The notes below the pieces were generated by a model that saw nothing but the letters and a program-made list of their open reading frames with translations, made no database searches and was not told the origin of the DNA. A program made the position numbers and the translations under genes. Positions 16,384-23,945 of a stretch of DNA of 27,645 nt are shown here, piece after piece. The stretch is from UBA9926 sp023261215 (GTDB lineage: Bacteria; Pseudomonadota; Gammaproteobacteria; Pseudomonadales; Azotimanducaceae), in contig JAYPYV010000036.1 in the NCBI GenBank assembly GCA_038136035.1, positions 1 to 27,645 on the forward strand, written 5' to 3'. Numbering within the stretch: the stretch's first letter is position 1; each line of letters starts with the position of its first letter.

Positions 16384-16413
16384 CTGAACTGTGTCTCGCT
16401 TCTCGTTTACAAT
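16384..16413 (+). promoter_or_regulatory. Putative promoter of tesA, leaderless layout
   Basis: Weak -35 CTGAAC at 16384-16389, 18-nt spacer, good -10 TACAAT at 16408-16413. The tesA ATG begins at 16420, the expected transcription start, and no ribosome site lies between. Only the -10 is strong. Confidence 0.4.
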
Positions 16414-16419
16414 ACGGCG

Positions 16420-17070
16420 ATGTCGCGCCTAACCCTCATTGCCCCTTGTTTCCCAAAGCGCTGCTTTCGGCTCATCCCAGTCATCATTCTGGGATTGATC
16501 ATTTCTACGCAGGCCCAAGGGAATAGATCGATTCTCGTATTCGGCGACAGCATCAGTGCTGCCTACGGCATCGACTTTGAGTCCGGCTGGGCTCAGCAAC
16601 TGGCCCGGGAGTTGCCGCACATCACCCTCGTCAATGCCAGCGTCAGCGGTGAGACCACGGGCGGAGGCCTTACCCGGCTACCCACAGCGCTCAAGGTCCA
16701 TTCGCCAAACTTGGTTGTGCTCGAGCTAGGGGGCAACGATGGGCTGAGAGGATACCCCATCGATCGAATCCGAACCAATCTCAAGCAGATGATTCAAGAC
16801 ATTCGAGCGCACGGCGCTGAGGTCGTTCTCGTGGGCATGGTTTTGCCCCCAAATTATGGTCAGCGCTATCTCACGAAGTTCATTTCCATGTACCAGGAGC
16901 TCGCGAGAGAAGAATCGGTTGAATATTTTCTGCCCGCCTTGCTTGAAGGCCTAGAGACCTCCCGATCACTTCTGCAAAAAGACGGCATACACCCCACTGC
17001 CGAGGCGCAACCGATGATTAGTGATCAGATCAAAGCGCTCATCGAGCCATGGATTGAGGCGGGCAGCTAG
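16420..17070 (+). CDS. tesA: TesA-like SGNH lysophospholipase / acyl-CoA thioesterase I
   Basis: 216 residues. After a signal peptide (RLIPVIILGLIISTQAQG) come the SGNH-hydrolase blocks: ILVFGDSISAAYGI with nucleophile Ser44, the Gly of VSGETT, ELGGNDGLRG (Asn106), and DGIHPT with Asp188 and His191. Thus all catalytic residues are present. E. coli TesA is a periplasmic hydrolase of thioesters and lysophospholipids. The divergent ybbA-ybbP pair is the same neighbourhood as in E. coli. The ATG at 16420 lacks a ribosome site and sits just after a -10-like TACAAT, so the mRNA may be leaderless. The frame extends to 16342 but those residues do not look like protein. The gene converges on the YgjP-like gene, 9 nt away. 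Confidence 0.92.
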   Translation: MSRLTLIAPCFPKRCFRLIPVIILGLIISTQAQGNRSILVFGDSISAAYGIDFESGWAQQLARELPHITLVNASVSGETTGGGLTRLPTALKVHSPNLVVLELGGNDGLRGYPIDRIRTNLKQMIQDIRAHGAEVVLVGMVLPPNYGQRYLTKFISMYQELAREESVEYFLPALLEGLETSRSLLQKDGIHPTAEAQPMISDQIKALIEPWIEAGS

Positions 17071-17079
17071 GAACCCCCG

Positions 17080-17844
17080 TCACGTCTCTAGGTGTTGTTT
17101 TCTCGCTTGCCAATCCGGCATTTGACTTGCCAGCAGCGCGTAAAAGGCCTTTGAATGATCGAAGTGTGTTAAATGGCAGAGCTCGTGCCAAAGCACGTAC
17201 TCGATGGCATCCCTAGGCTGTTCGAGCAAACCCACACTTAATGTAATCTGCCCATCTCGAGAGCAACTACCCCACTTCCCTCGCATTTTCCGTAGGGTGA
17301 TTGAAGTCGGCATGGGTGACTTGAACTGCCGGCTCAACGCGGCTAATTGTTCCTTAAACACGCGTTCCGCCAAACCCCGCATCCATCGATCGAAGAGTCG
17401 CTCGACTTTTTTTCCGTCGCTCGGATCAACCACGGTCAAATAAAAGCCATCCTCAGCCAGAACAACGGATTGGTGTCTGCCTTGATAAACACGAACGGGA
17501 TGCCATTCGCCAAAGAGCCGCGCTTCACCTTGATCCACCAAAGCCCGAGTCTTGGGCATCGTCACCGATCGCATTTCCTGAAGCGCCGTTCGCAACCAGT
17601 CGAGCTTCTCTTCCACATACGCTTGGATCAACCGCATCGGGCAGCGCAGGGGTATCCGACATTCAACATTGCCTCCAGGATGAACCAGGAGCAGCAACGT
17701 TTTTCTTCGAGTTCGCCGCACGGTCAGCGGCACAACCTCAGAATCGAGTTCAAAACTCAAGTGATAGGCTGGCGACACGGGAACGTTACTAGGAAGGTTT
17801 GAGTTCGCCGCCCAAGCAGTTGGGCGATTGCGGCGCGGCTTCAC
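17080..17844 (-). CDS. YgjP-like metal-dependent hydrolase (M48/DUF45)
   Basis: Up to 254 residues. The zinc motif is WHELCHLTHFDHSKAFY (HExxH at 220-224, third ligand probably His230), preceded by the family block LRKMRGKWGSCSRDG. The N-terminal VRRTRRKTLLLLVHPGGNVECRIP matches the beta-rich opening of YgjP/SprT-like proteins. It is probably cytoplasmic, since no signal is seen, and its substrates are unknown. The GTG at 17844 overlaps bolA by 56 nt. A GTG at 17778, 10 nt after the bolA stop, would give about 232 residues and fits the domain start better; neither has a good ribosome site. Last gene of the FecR-cyclase-bolA set. Confidence 0.8.
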   Translation of the reverse strand: MKPRRNRPTAWAANSNLPSNVPVSPAYHLSFELDSEVVPLTVRRTRRKTLLLLVHPGGNVECRIPLRCPMRLIQAYVEEKLDWLRTALQEMRSVTMPKTRALVDQGEARLFGEWHPVRVYQGRHQSVVLAEDGFYLTVVDPSDGKKVERLFDRWMRGLAERVFKEQLAALSRQFKSPMPTSITLRKMRGKWGSCSRDGQITLSVGLLEQPRDAIEYVLWHELCHLTHFDHSKAFYALLASQMPDWQARKQHLET

Positions 17845-18100
17845 CGCGCGCTTGCCATTCTGCCGGCGTGTAGGTGTGCAGCGCGAGCGCGTGAATCGTT
17901 TCCAAGGCTTCTTTCAACGCGCGATTGACCGCCTGATGGCGCTGAACGAGACGTCGCCCCTCGAATGCAGTCGTCGCCATGGTGACCTTGAAGTGACTTT
18001 CTGACCCAGGCGGGACATTGTGACGATGACTCTCATTTTCGACCGTAAGGTAGGACGGATCGAACGCCGTCTTTAATTCGGTAAAGATCATTTGTTGCAT
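17789..18100 (-). CDS. bolA: BolA family protein
   Basis: 103 residues from the ATG at 18100, which aligns with the E. coli BolA start. NESHRHNVPPGSESHFKVTM, FEGRRLVQRHQAVNRAL and IHALALHTYTPAEW are the BolA hallmarks, and a Cys lies near the C-terminus (SPNCLGG). BolA pairs with monothiol glutaredoxins around iron-sulfur clusters and influences morphology and envelope genes. The longer frame to 18139 reaches into the duplicated gap flank and is not needed. If the gap is an artefact, the cyclase stop lies only 48 nt upstream, so the two would be adjacent genes of one unit. Confidence 0.93.
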   Translation of the reverse strand: MQQMIFTELKTAFDPSYLTVENESHRHNVPPGSESHFKVTMATTAFEGRRLVQRHQAVNRALKEALETIHALALHTYTPAEWQARGEAAPQSPNCLGGELKPS

Positions 18101-18105
18101 AGGCC

Positions 18106-18160
18106 CGAGCGAGCTCTGCGCGCCAGCGAAATCAACCATGTCGGAGGTTCAACCCTTTTC
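18106..18160. repeat. Left copy of 55-base duplicated gap flank
   Basis: Identical over all 55 bases to 18261-18315, with the N run exactly between. Best read as one sequence appearing at the ends of two contigs. Confidence 0.95.
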
Positions 18161-18260
18161 NNNNNNNNNNNNNNNNNNNNNNNNNNNNNNNNNNNNNNNN
18201 NNNNNNNNNNNNNNNNNNNNNNNNNNNNNNNNNNNNNNNNNNNNNNNNNNNNNNNNNNNN
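18161..18260. other. Assembly gap (100 N)
   Basis: Exactly 100 N, a conventional filler length. Because both flanks are the same 55 bases, the true sequence is probably continuous with no missing bases. Reading frames drawn through it are artefacts. Confidence 0.95.
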
Positions 18261-18315
18261 CGAGCGAGCTCTGCGCGCCAGCGAAATCAACCATGTCGGA
18301 GGTTCAACCCTTTTC
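18261..18315. repeat. Right copy of 55-base duplicated gap flank
   Basis: Same 55 bases as 18106-18160. This copy contains the last codons and the stop of the adenylate cyclase gene. Confidence 0.95.
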
Positions 18316-20379
18316 TGTGAGTGTAAAGATCCCATCCCAATCGCCCGATTCTTCGCTCAAGCGCTTTGCACGCGCGAGCTGAATGGTACTGGGACCATCG
18401 GCAGGCATCATCGTCAGACAGGTCTCAAAGCAAGCGACCGCGTCTTCGAATCGCCCGCTTCTCAGTGATTCCAACCCTTTATGATAGCTGTCAACCATAT
18501 CGGCCAGCGCACCCGAGGTTCGACCCTTACGTTCGAGCAATTGGTAGACGCGAATGGGCTCCTCTTTACCCACAACGCGAATAATATCGAGCTCCCTCAC
18601 ATCGACGTCGTCAGCGCATTGAGCGTAGGTCGCCTCGGAAATCATCAGATCGGATTTAAACGCTTTGTTGGCACCTTCAAGACGAGAGGCCAAGTTCACT
18701 GCATCGCCCATGATCGTATAGTTCACCCGCTGTGTTGACCCCATGTTGCCAACGACCATGCGCCCCGTGTTCACCCCCATCCTCACGCTCACATCAGGAC
18801 GACCTTCAGCCACCCACTTTTGCCCGAGTGGACCTAACGCATCTCGCATATCTAGACTGGCGAAACAGGCTTGACGCGCGTGATGTGGATCAGGCAGCGG
18901 TGCTCCCCAGAACGCGATGATGGCGTCGCCCTCGAATTTATCAATGGTACCGCCACTGGCAATGATGACGTCACACATCGCCGTGAGATATTCGTTGAGC
19001 AAATGAACGAGTTCGGTGGGGGTCATGCCCTCAGAAAAGGTCGAGAAACCGGCGATATCAGAAAAATAGGCCGTCATTTCTCGCTCTTCGCCACCTAAGC
19101 TCAACTTCTCCGGATCTTTCACAAGATCTTCAACGACAGCAGGCGACAAGTACTGACCAAAGGCCTCCCGGATATAAGCCTTTTGTCCGCGCTCGCTCAG
19201 GTAGTGGCGGACATTGGTGAACAGCAACGCAAGGATGATGCCCGATAGGTTGTACGTCATCGAAACGATCCAACCTGACTGCACGTACGCCACAAAGCTT
19301 GCCAGGACGAACGCGCTCAAGACCACGAGACTTGTCACGTTGCGCATCAGCGGTGAGGCCACCTGCGTGACCGCCAGCATGCAGGTCATTAACAGCGCCG
19401 CAATCAGCCACTCCATGACATCTGACACAGCTTTTAATGGTCCACCTTTCAGAATCGTATCGATTTCACTGGCGATGATGTTGACCCCAAAGATATTACC
19501 CACCGGGGTTTCAAACTGATCGTGCGCGACCTCCGCCACCTCACCGAGCAACACAATGTTGCCCTCAACCTCATAGGCGAGATCCATCATCTCCTCTTCG
19601 TCAACAAACAAGATGTCGCCCGCATAAATCCCCAGTTCTTCGTGCAGGTGCAGCTGCCCCGCACCCCCGAACCGCTCTTTCAGTTTTGGGAAATCAATAT
19701 AAAAGTCGTTGAATTGGTCGAGCGAAACGCTCAGCGCGTCTCCCAACTTTAAGACCCCATCTTGAAGCTCAGGCCTGACGCCCAGATATTCGGACACCGC
19801 CTGAACCGCAAACGGCCATTGCCCATCACTCTCTGCGACCTCTGGGTATACACGTAAACGAACCATCGTCTCCCGAAGGGTGCTGTTTGAGGAGATGTTG
19901 GAGTACCCACTGGATGCACTCCTTGTGAACGCGGGCACCGCATAGTTCATCTCTTGGAACACGTCGTCTTTAAACGCGGCTTGAGAAACCAAAAGCACAT
20001 TCCCAGCCTCCGCCATCGCAGCGGCAAGTTCTGGGTCCTCGCCATAAGCTGAGGGGGCATCCAAGAGCATGTCCACGCCGATCAAGGCCGCGCCCATCGC
20101 CTTGAGGCGCAGGATCAACTTGCCTAGATCCACTCGGCGCAAGGGGTATGCCTCATACTCCTCATAAAATGCCTCATCCGTGTAGATCACGCGAACATTG
20201 GGCAAGGGCTGAACCGCATCCTGATCGCCATAGGCGTGACGGAAGGTCTGGCGGTACGAGAGCAATTCATCCTCTACCAAGGTAAAGGCTTCGGTGCGCT
20301 CTAGCGCAAGCAGCACTAAGAATGCGAGGACAATAAGCGGTAGGTCGAACTGCTCACGAAGTTTTGCCAAGTTTGCCAA
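18304..20379 (-). CDS. CHASE2-domain adenylate cyclase (class III)
   Basis: 691 residues. A membrane anchor (13-27) is followed by a periplasmic CHASE2 sensor (about 35-315, with VRVIYTDEAF and GAALIGVDMLLD), three membrane segments between 322 and 390, and a class III cyclase domain from about 430 to 615. Metal Asps are Asp441 (FSDIAGF) and Asp485 (FEGDAIIAFWG). Lys481 and Asp559 (YTIMGDAVNLASRLE) are the base-selecting pair of ATP-specific cyclases, and Asn562 and Arg566 complete the site, so it should make cAMP. A TPR-like stretch (627-660) ends the protein. The start is TTG with GAGGT 8 nt upstream. The FecR-like gene lies 37 nt upstream, a common partner of this family. The C-terminus touches the duplicated gap flank but is complete. 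Confidence 0.92.
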   Translation of the reverse strand: MANLAKLREQFDLPLIVLAFLVLLALERTEAFTLVEDELLSYRQTFRHAYGDQDAVQPLPNVRVIYTDEAFYEEYEAYPLRRVDLGKLILRLKAMGAALIGVDMLLDAPSAYGEDPELAAAMAEAGNVLLVSQAAFKDDVFQEMNYAVPAFTRSASSGYSNISSNSTLRETMVRLRVYPEVAESDGQWPFAVQAVSEYLGVRPELQDGVLKLGDALSVSLDQFNDFYIDFPKLKERFGGAGQLHLHEELGIYAGDILFVDEEEMMDLAYEVEGNIVLLGEVAEVAHDQFETPVGNIFGVNIIASEIDTILKGGPLKAVSDVMEWLIAALLMTCMLAVTQVASPLMRNVTSLVVLSAFVLASFVAYVQSGWIVSMTYNLSGIILALLFTNVRHYLSERGQKAYIREAFGQYLSPAVVEDLVKDPEKLSLGGEEREMTAYFSDIAGFSTFSEGMTPTELVHLLNEYLTAMCDVIIASGGTIDKFEGDAIIAFWGAPLPDPHHARQACFASLDMRDALGPLGQKWVAEGRPDVSVRMGVNTGRMVVGNMGSTQRVNYTIMGDAVNLASRLEGANKAFKSDLMISEATYAQCADDVDVRELDIIRVVGKEEPIRVYQLLERKGRTSGALADMVDSYHKGLESLRSGRFEDAVACFETCLTMMPADGPSTIQLARAKRLSEESGDWDGIFTLTEKG

Positions 20380-20416
20380 TATGGCCTACCTCTAAGTTGT
20401 GATGACTACGCCTGGT

Positions 20417-21406
20417 CTAGGGCGCACCTTCACCTGAAATATACGCGTTGTAGGCCACCGCCTCGCTTTCTCTCAGGGTTTGTAATCTAAGCGCTTGCAG
20501 CTGTGCGATGTACAGCGGCTTCATGTCGAAGTCATCTGGGTACTCAGCAAAATATCTTGCTTGGGCATCAAGCGCGCCAACCAACACGCCCTGCTCACTC
20601 AAGACATCGGCCTGTGCGAACAAATCATCACCACAAGCCTCGACTTGTGCGGCTAGGGCTTCACTCGCGACATCGTCCAAGACAGTCAGCGTCGCTGGAC
20701 GGCGGGGCGAGTAAACCACCGCATCGCCTTCGACCACTTCAAGTTGAATATCGTACTCACCCGCTTCAAGCTTCGGCAGGCGATAGCGGACCAGCGATTC
20801 TGACGCGGCATCCGAAGGCACCGCGATCACCTGGTCACCGATGGTGAGTCGATACTGATCGCCCGGACAGCTCACATCCCAAACAAGATCGTTAAAGCCC
20901 TCGGCGACGGCGAGCCGACCCGCTAAGCGAACATTTCGTTCGCAGGTGGGTTCTCCCGGTTTGACCACAGCGCGTCTCACGGTGGTGTAACGCTGAGCCG
21001 AAGCGAACTTATTCTCTAAACTGGCGATGAGCCCGCCGTCGGTGCTGAAAGGATCAGAGACATCGCCTGACTTTGAATCAATACCATCGGCCGTGACGAT
21101 GACCAGCGAGTTAGATCCCACACGCTGGGCCATACCTGAGTTTTGATTCACGAAACTCGTACTGCCGTCAGCCCCAGTCTTTACCTGATAGCCTTCAAAG
21201 ACATATTTGGCTCGGGTCACCGGGCGCCACTTATCACCATCTCGGCTGTACTCGACGGTCCCTTCTGGATCGAGCAATTTGCCCACGGGGCTTCGCGTTT
21301 CATCGGCCGCCTGCGTGACCAATGCACTCACCGTCAAGACTGAGAGCCCTGCCAATTGAAAAACGCGTTGCATCGCTGCACTAAGTTCTTTCACTGTTTT
21401 GTTCAC
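20417..21406 (-). CDS. FecR-domain secreted protein
   Basis: 329 residues from the GTG at 21406, which has GGGAGGA about 8 nt upstream and lies about 33 nt after a predicted transcription start. The frame is open to 21439, but that codon would coincide with the mRNA end. A signal peptide (FQLAGLSVLTVSALVTQAA) precedes a FecR-like beta domain (VGKLLDPEGTVEYSRDGDKWRPV, GYQVKTGADGSTSFV). A middle region follows (CERNVRLAGRLAVAEGFNDLVWDVSCPGDQYRLTIG, two Cys of a likely disulfide), and a helical C-terminus that may be TPR-like. FecR-like proteins are often encoded beside CHASE2 cyclases; the pair probably senses an envelope signal. It is not a sigma-factor regulator here, since no sigma gene is near. 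Confidence 0.8.
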   Translation of the reverse strand: MNKTVKELSAAMQRVFQLAGLSVLTVSALVTQAADETRSPVGKLLDPEGTVEYSRDGDKWRPVTRAKYVFEGYQVKTGADGSTSFVNQNSGMAQRVGSNSLVIVTADGIDSKSGDVSDPFSTDGGLIASLENKFASAQRYTTVRRAVVKPGEPTCERNVRLAGRLAVAEGFNDLVWDVSCPGDQYRLTIGDQVIAVPSDAASESLVRYRLPKLEAGEYDIQLEVVEGDAVVYSPRRPATLTVLDDVASEALAAQVEACGDDLFAQADVLSEQGVLVGALDAQARYFAEYPDDFDMKPLYIAQLQALRLQTLRESEAVAYNAYISGEGAP

Positions 21407-21445
21407 GTTTGGGGTCCTCCCTCGCAGTGAGACTTTCACCCTGCC

Positions 21446-21474
21446 ATCATAGGCTTAGGATTCTAGGAATTAAA
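21446..21474 (-). promoter_or_regulatory. Putative promoter of the FecR-cyclase operon
   Basis: Minus strand: TTTAAT (21474-21469), 17-nt spacer, TATGAT (21451-21446). The predicted start near 21439 gives a leader of about 33 nt before the GTG at 21406. The -10 is strong, the -35 weak. Confidence 0.5.
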
Positions 21475-21511
21475 TCTATTTTCAAAAATTTCCCCCTAAA
21501 CAGGGCAATTC

Positions 21512-21546
21512 CTATCGGCGCTTGCCTTTACGAGGGGCGCCGATGG
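21512..21546. other. Strong stem-loop upstream of the FecR promoter
   Basis: ATCGGCGC at 21514-21521 pairs perfectly with GCGCCGAT at 21537-21544, extended by a T-G and a C-G pair. The 15-base loop contains a smaller CCT/AGG hairpin. There is no T tract, and no gene ends here, so it is not an obvious terminator. Confidence 0.45.
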
Positions 21547-21552
21547 TTTGAG

Positions 21553-21566
21553 CGAGATTAATCTCG
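21553..21566. promoter_or_regulatory. 14-bp perfect palindrome, possible operator
   Basis: CGAGATTAATCTCG is fully symmetric with no spacer. It lies 7 bases from the stem-loop and about 80 nt upstream of the FecR-operon -35. The symmetry suggests a dimeric protein site; the protein is unknown. Confidence 0.4.
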
Positions 21567-22068
21567 TCACACACTGGCGCATCATGTTGTTCTGAACCCT
21601 ACACATGAACCGCGATTTTTACGCTGCTCCTGTTCCGCCACATTGGGTTCCGTCAAGGTCAGCCCTATACCTTCATTTTACTCAACCCAACGCATCCAGA
21701 GCGGCAGGCCTTTCGCTCGCGTCCTCGAGCCCCAAACCCAAGCCTATCAACACCCAAGCACCACCGATGGTGCCCAACTCAGGACGCGACTTGTCTGAAT
21801 CAGTCGCTGAACACAGCGTTGGTGTATTCCTCAGCCGCGTTCTCTCAGCGCTCGATTCGGAACCCAACGCTAAGTAGGCACTCGCCTGCCCGGAAGTCGA
21901 TGACTCGCGCGCTACGAGCCAGCTTTGCACAATAGCCGCCCATTGGCGAATTGGCCGTTCAGTCACTGTTCATTTCGATCGCGACCTTTATTGCGTGGCT
22001 CAAGGTGCGTGATAGACGCCGCTTCAACTCAAAACACCGCCCAATCAAGACGAAAACGCGACAAAACA

Positions 22069-22097
22069 CTGAACAATCGTTCAGCATGGGCTATGAT
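22069..22097 (+). promoter_or_regulatory. Putative yaaA promoter overlapped by a TetR-type operator
   Basis: -35 CTGAAC (22069-22074), 17-nt spacer, -10 TATGAT (22092-22097); start expected near 22104, 29 nt before the yaaA ATG. The inverted repeat CTGAAC-AATC-GTTCAG (22069-22084) covers the -35 and half the spacer, where a bound repressor would block polymerase. TGAAC-N4-GTTCA resembles known TetR-family half-sites. No TetR gene is in the window. Confidence 0.5.
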
Positions 22098-22132
22098 GGC
22101 TCAACCTAACTCAACCACCCATTGATCGTCCC

Positions 22133-22903
22133 ATGCTCACCCTTTTGTCCCCCGCGAAAACGCTCGATTACGAAACCCCGCTGCCTGCTCTCGATCAATC
22201 CAAGCCCGCACTACTCAAAGACTCCACCGCACTGGCGAAACTGATGAAGTCTAAAACTGTGGCCGACTTAAAATCGATGATGAAAATCAGTGACGCGCTC
22301 GCCGCGTTGAATGCTGAACGATTCAAGTCGTGGCACACGAGCCACACGACGGAAACCGCCCGGCAGGCTTTCTTCGCCTTCAAAGGCGACGTTTATCTGG
22401 GTCTAGATGCTCAGAGCTTGTCCAAGAGAGATGTGCAATTCGCTCAAAAATCGATTCGAATTCTATCGGGATTGTATGGCGTTGTGAGGCCGCTTGACCT
22501 CATACGACCTTACCGTCTCGAGATGGGTCGAACCCTGGAAACACAGCGCGGTCAGACACTCTACGATTACTGGAAAACCCCGGTGACTGAGATCATCGAG
22601 AACGAATTGGCCGGCCACAAACGACCGGTATTGGTCAATCTTGCTTCGAACGAATATTTCAAAGTGGTCGACAAGAAGCGGATTGACGCGCCGATTATCC
22701 AACCCGTCTTCAAAGAAAAAACGGCGAACGGCTATCAGCTGATCAGTTTTTTTGCAAAGAAAGCCCGCGGCATGATGGCTCGCTATATCATCAAAAATCG
22801 AATCGATCAGGTGGAGAAGCTGAAGGCCTTTGATGCCGAGGGTTACCAATTTAACGAGAGTCTTAGCAGCGATCACGACTGGGTGTTCACTCGCACCACA
22901 TGA
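22133..22903 (+). CDS. yaaA: YaaA, peroxide-stress protein (DUF328)
   Basis: 256 residues, full family length. Characteristic blocks are the opening LTLLSPAKTLDYETP, AFKGDVYLGLDAQSLS, RILSGLYGVVRPLDLIRPYRLEMGR, VNLASNEYFKVV and the C-terminal FFAKKARGMMARYIIKNRI. Family knowledge: in E. coli YaaA lowers free iron and limits oxidative damage, and related proteins bind DNA; the exact activity is unresolved. The start is the ATG at 22133, with a weak ribosome site. Its stop overlaps the next gene by 4 nt (ATGA), so the NAD-kinase-like gene is translationally coupled. A promoter with a TetR-like operator precedes it, so it may respond to a ligand rather than only to peroxide. Confidence 0.95.
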   Translation: MLTLLSPAKTLDYETPLPALDQSKPALLKDSTALAKLMKSKTVADLKSMMKISDALAALNAERFKSWHTSHTTETARQAFFAFKGDVYLGLDAQSLSKRDVQFAQKSIRILSGLYGVVRPLDLIRPYRLEMGRTLETQRGQTLYDYWKTPVTEIIENELAGHKRPVLVNLASNEYFKVVDKKRIDAPIIQPVFKEKTANGYQLISFFAKKARGMMARYIIKNRIDQVEKLKAFDAEGYQFNESLSSDHDWVFTRTT

Positions 22904-23904
22904 GTCAAGGATCGCCTTCGCTCGGGATTATCGTTAACCCCATGTCCGGCCGTGACGTCAGGCGCGTCATGGCTCGAGCCAGCACCAGCGCGCATCAAGA
23001 AAAACAGCAACAAGTTGCCCGACTGATTGTCTCGGCGCTTCAACACGGCGTTGACCGAATCTTTTTGGGCAACGAACCGTTTCGAATCGGTGCGCGCGCG
23101 AGCGAAAATCTAGCCGAGCGAGATCGGGTGCGGCTGCTTGACTATCCCCTCACCCACACCGCGCGCGATACGGAGACGATGGCGCAAATGATGTGGGATG
23201 AGGGCTGCAGAACCTTCATCGTCCTCGGTGGCGATGGCACCAGCCGAATCGTCGCACGAAAGTTTCCCGATGCCATTCTGCTGCCCTTGTCTACGGGGAC
23301 CAATAACGTCTTCCCCTTTCGAGAAGAGGCCACCATTGCTGGCGCGGCGGCGGCCCTTGTGGCGTCAGGGAGACTGGCATTTGATGATGCCTGCATTCGA
23401 TGTAAGAGAATCCTCATCGATTCGCCCGTTGATCCGGAGATCAGCGATATCGCCCTGATCGATGCTGTGGTGTTGCACCAAGATGTCATGGGCTCCTTCA
23501 TGCCATTTGAGGGCAGCCAACTGGGCACACTGATATTGACTCGAGCCGAGCCTGGGTCAGTGGGCATGTCGCCCATCGGCGGCTATTTGGAGGCTTCGAC
23601 CCATCTGGATAATTGGGGCATGCTCGTTGAATGTGATGCGTCGGCCGCCGATCGATTGCCGGTACCGCTCTCGCCCGGATTGTGGCAAGACGTTGGTATT
23701 AAGGATTACAAAAGGTTGCCTTTGGGCATGCCCGTGGCGCTGGGCAGTACCGGGATACTCGCTTTCGACGGTGATCGGAGTTACGACCTTGCTAAGGTGT
23801 CGCCTCTCGCCGCGCGTGTTGAACGGGATGGCCCTTGGATCATCGACCCGCAACACATCATGCGGCTTGCGATGAAGGATCAGATGCTATTGGTTCGCAC
23901 TTAA
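22900..23904 (+). CDS. ATP-NAD kinase-like protein (short form)
   Basis: 334 residues. It has IIVNPMSGRDVRRV at the N-terminus, IVLGGDGTSRIVARK (GGDGT at 110-114) and LPLSTGTNNVFPF (131-140), the last being close to the substrate loop of NAD and lipid kinases. It belongs to the same superfamily as 7517-8668, but the two differ in length and loop sequence, so they are not recent copies. ATP-dependent phosphorylation of NAD or another nucleotide or lipid is inferred, not shown. Coupling to yaaA by a 4-nt overlap suggests a joint role, for example supplying NADPH under oxidative stress. Confidence 0.8.
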   Translation: MSQGSPSLGIIVNPMSGRDVRRVMARASTSAHQEKQQQVARLIVSALQHGVDRIFLGNEPFRIGARASENLAERDRVRLLDYPLTHTARDTETMAQMMWDEGCRTFIVLGGDGTSRIVARKFPDAILLPLSTGTNNVFPFREEATIAGAAAALVASGRLAFDDACIRCKRILIDSPVDPEISDIALIDAVVLHQDVMGSFMPFEGSQLGTLILTRAEPGSVGMSPIGGYLEASTHLDNWGMLVECDASAADRLPVPLSPGLWQDVGIKDYKRLPLGMPVALGSTGILAFDGDRSYDLAKVSPLAARVERDGPWIIDPQHIMRLAMKDQMLLVRT

Positions 23905-23910
23905 GGGGTC

Positions 23911-23939
23911 TTACCTTTTAGGCAGCGATTCGATACATT
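23911..23939 (+). promoter_or_regulatory. Putative promoter of the MORN gene, leaderless layout
   Basis: TTACCT (23911-23916), 17-nt spacer, TACATT (23934-23939). The ATG at 23946 coincides with the predicted transcription start, and no ribosome site is visible. The match is moderate. Confidence 0.35.
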
Positions 23940-23945
23940 GCAGTG

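Larger units (their letters stand above)
21407..22132. other. Divergent intergenic region with several DNA signals
   Basis: About 725 bases between the FecR-like gene (minus) and yaaA (plus). It holds a promoter for each gene, an 8-bp stem-loop, a 14-bp perfect palindrome and a TetR-type operator (listed separately). Overlapping frames at 21605-21877 (plus) and 21682-21966 (minus) lack ribosome sites and family features. I see no gene between about 21570 and 22060. Confidence 0.6.

Noticed and set aside
18088..18382. Open frames spanning the N run
   Set aside because: They consist mostly of undetermined residues and join two copies of the same contig end.
21407..21445. FecR leader considered as a riboswitch (GGGTGAAAGTCTCAC resembles a small hairpin)
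   Set aside because: With the predicted start near 21439 the leader is only about 33 nt, too short for a known riboswitch, and no aptamer consensus was recognised.
21682..21966. 94-codon minus-strand frame with a glycine/leucine-rich segment near its C-terminus, considered as a sorting tail (PEP-CTERM-like)
   Set aside because: No PEP or Arg-rich tail in this frame, the segment is followed by acidic residues, no ribosome site, and an equally long frame runs opposite.
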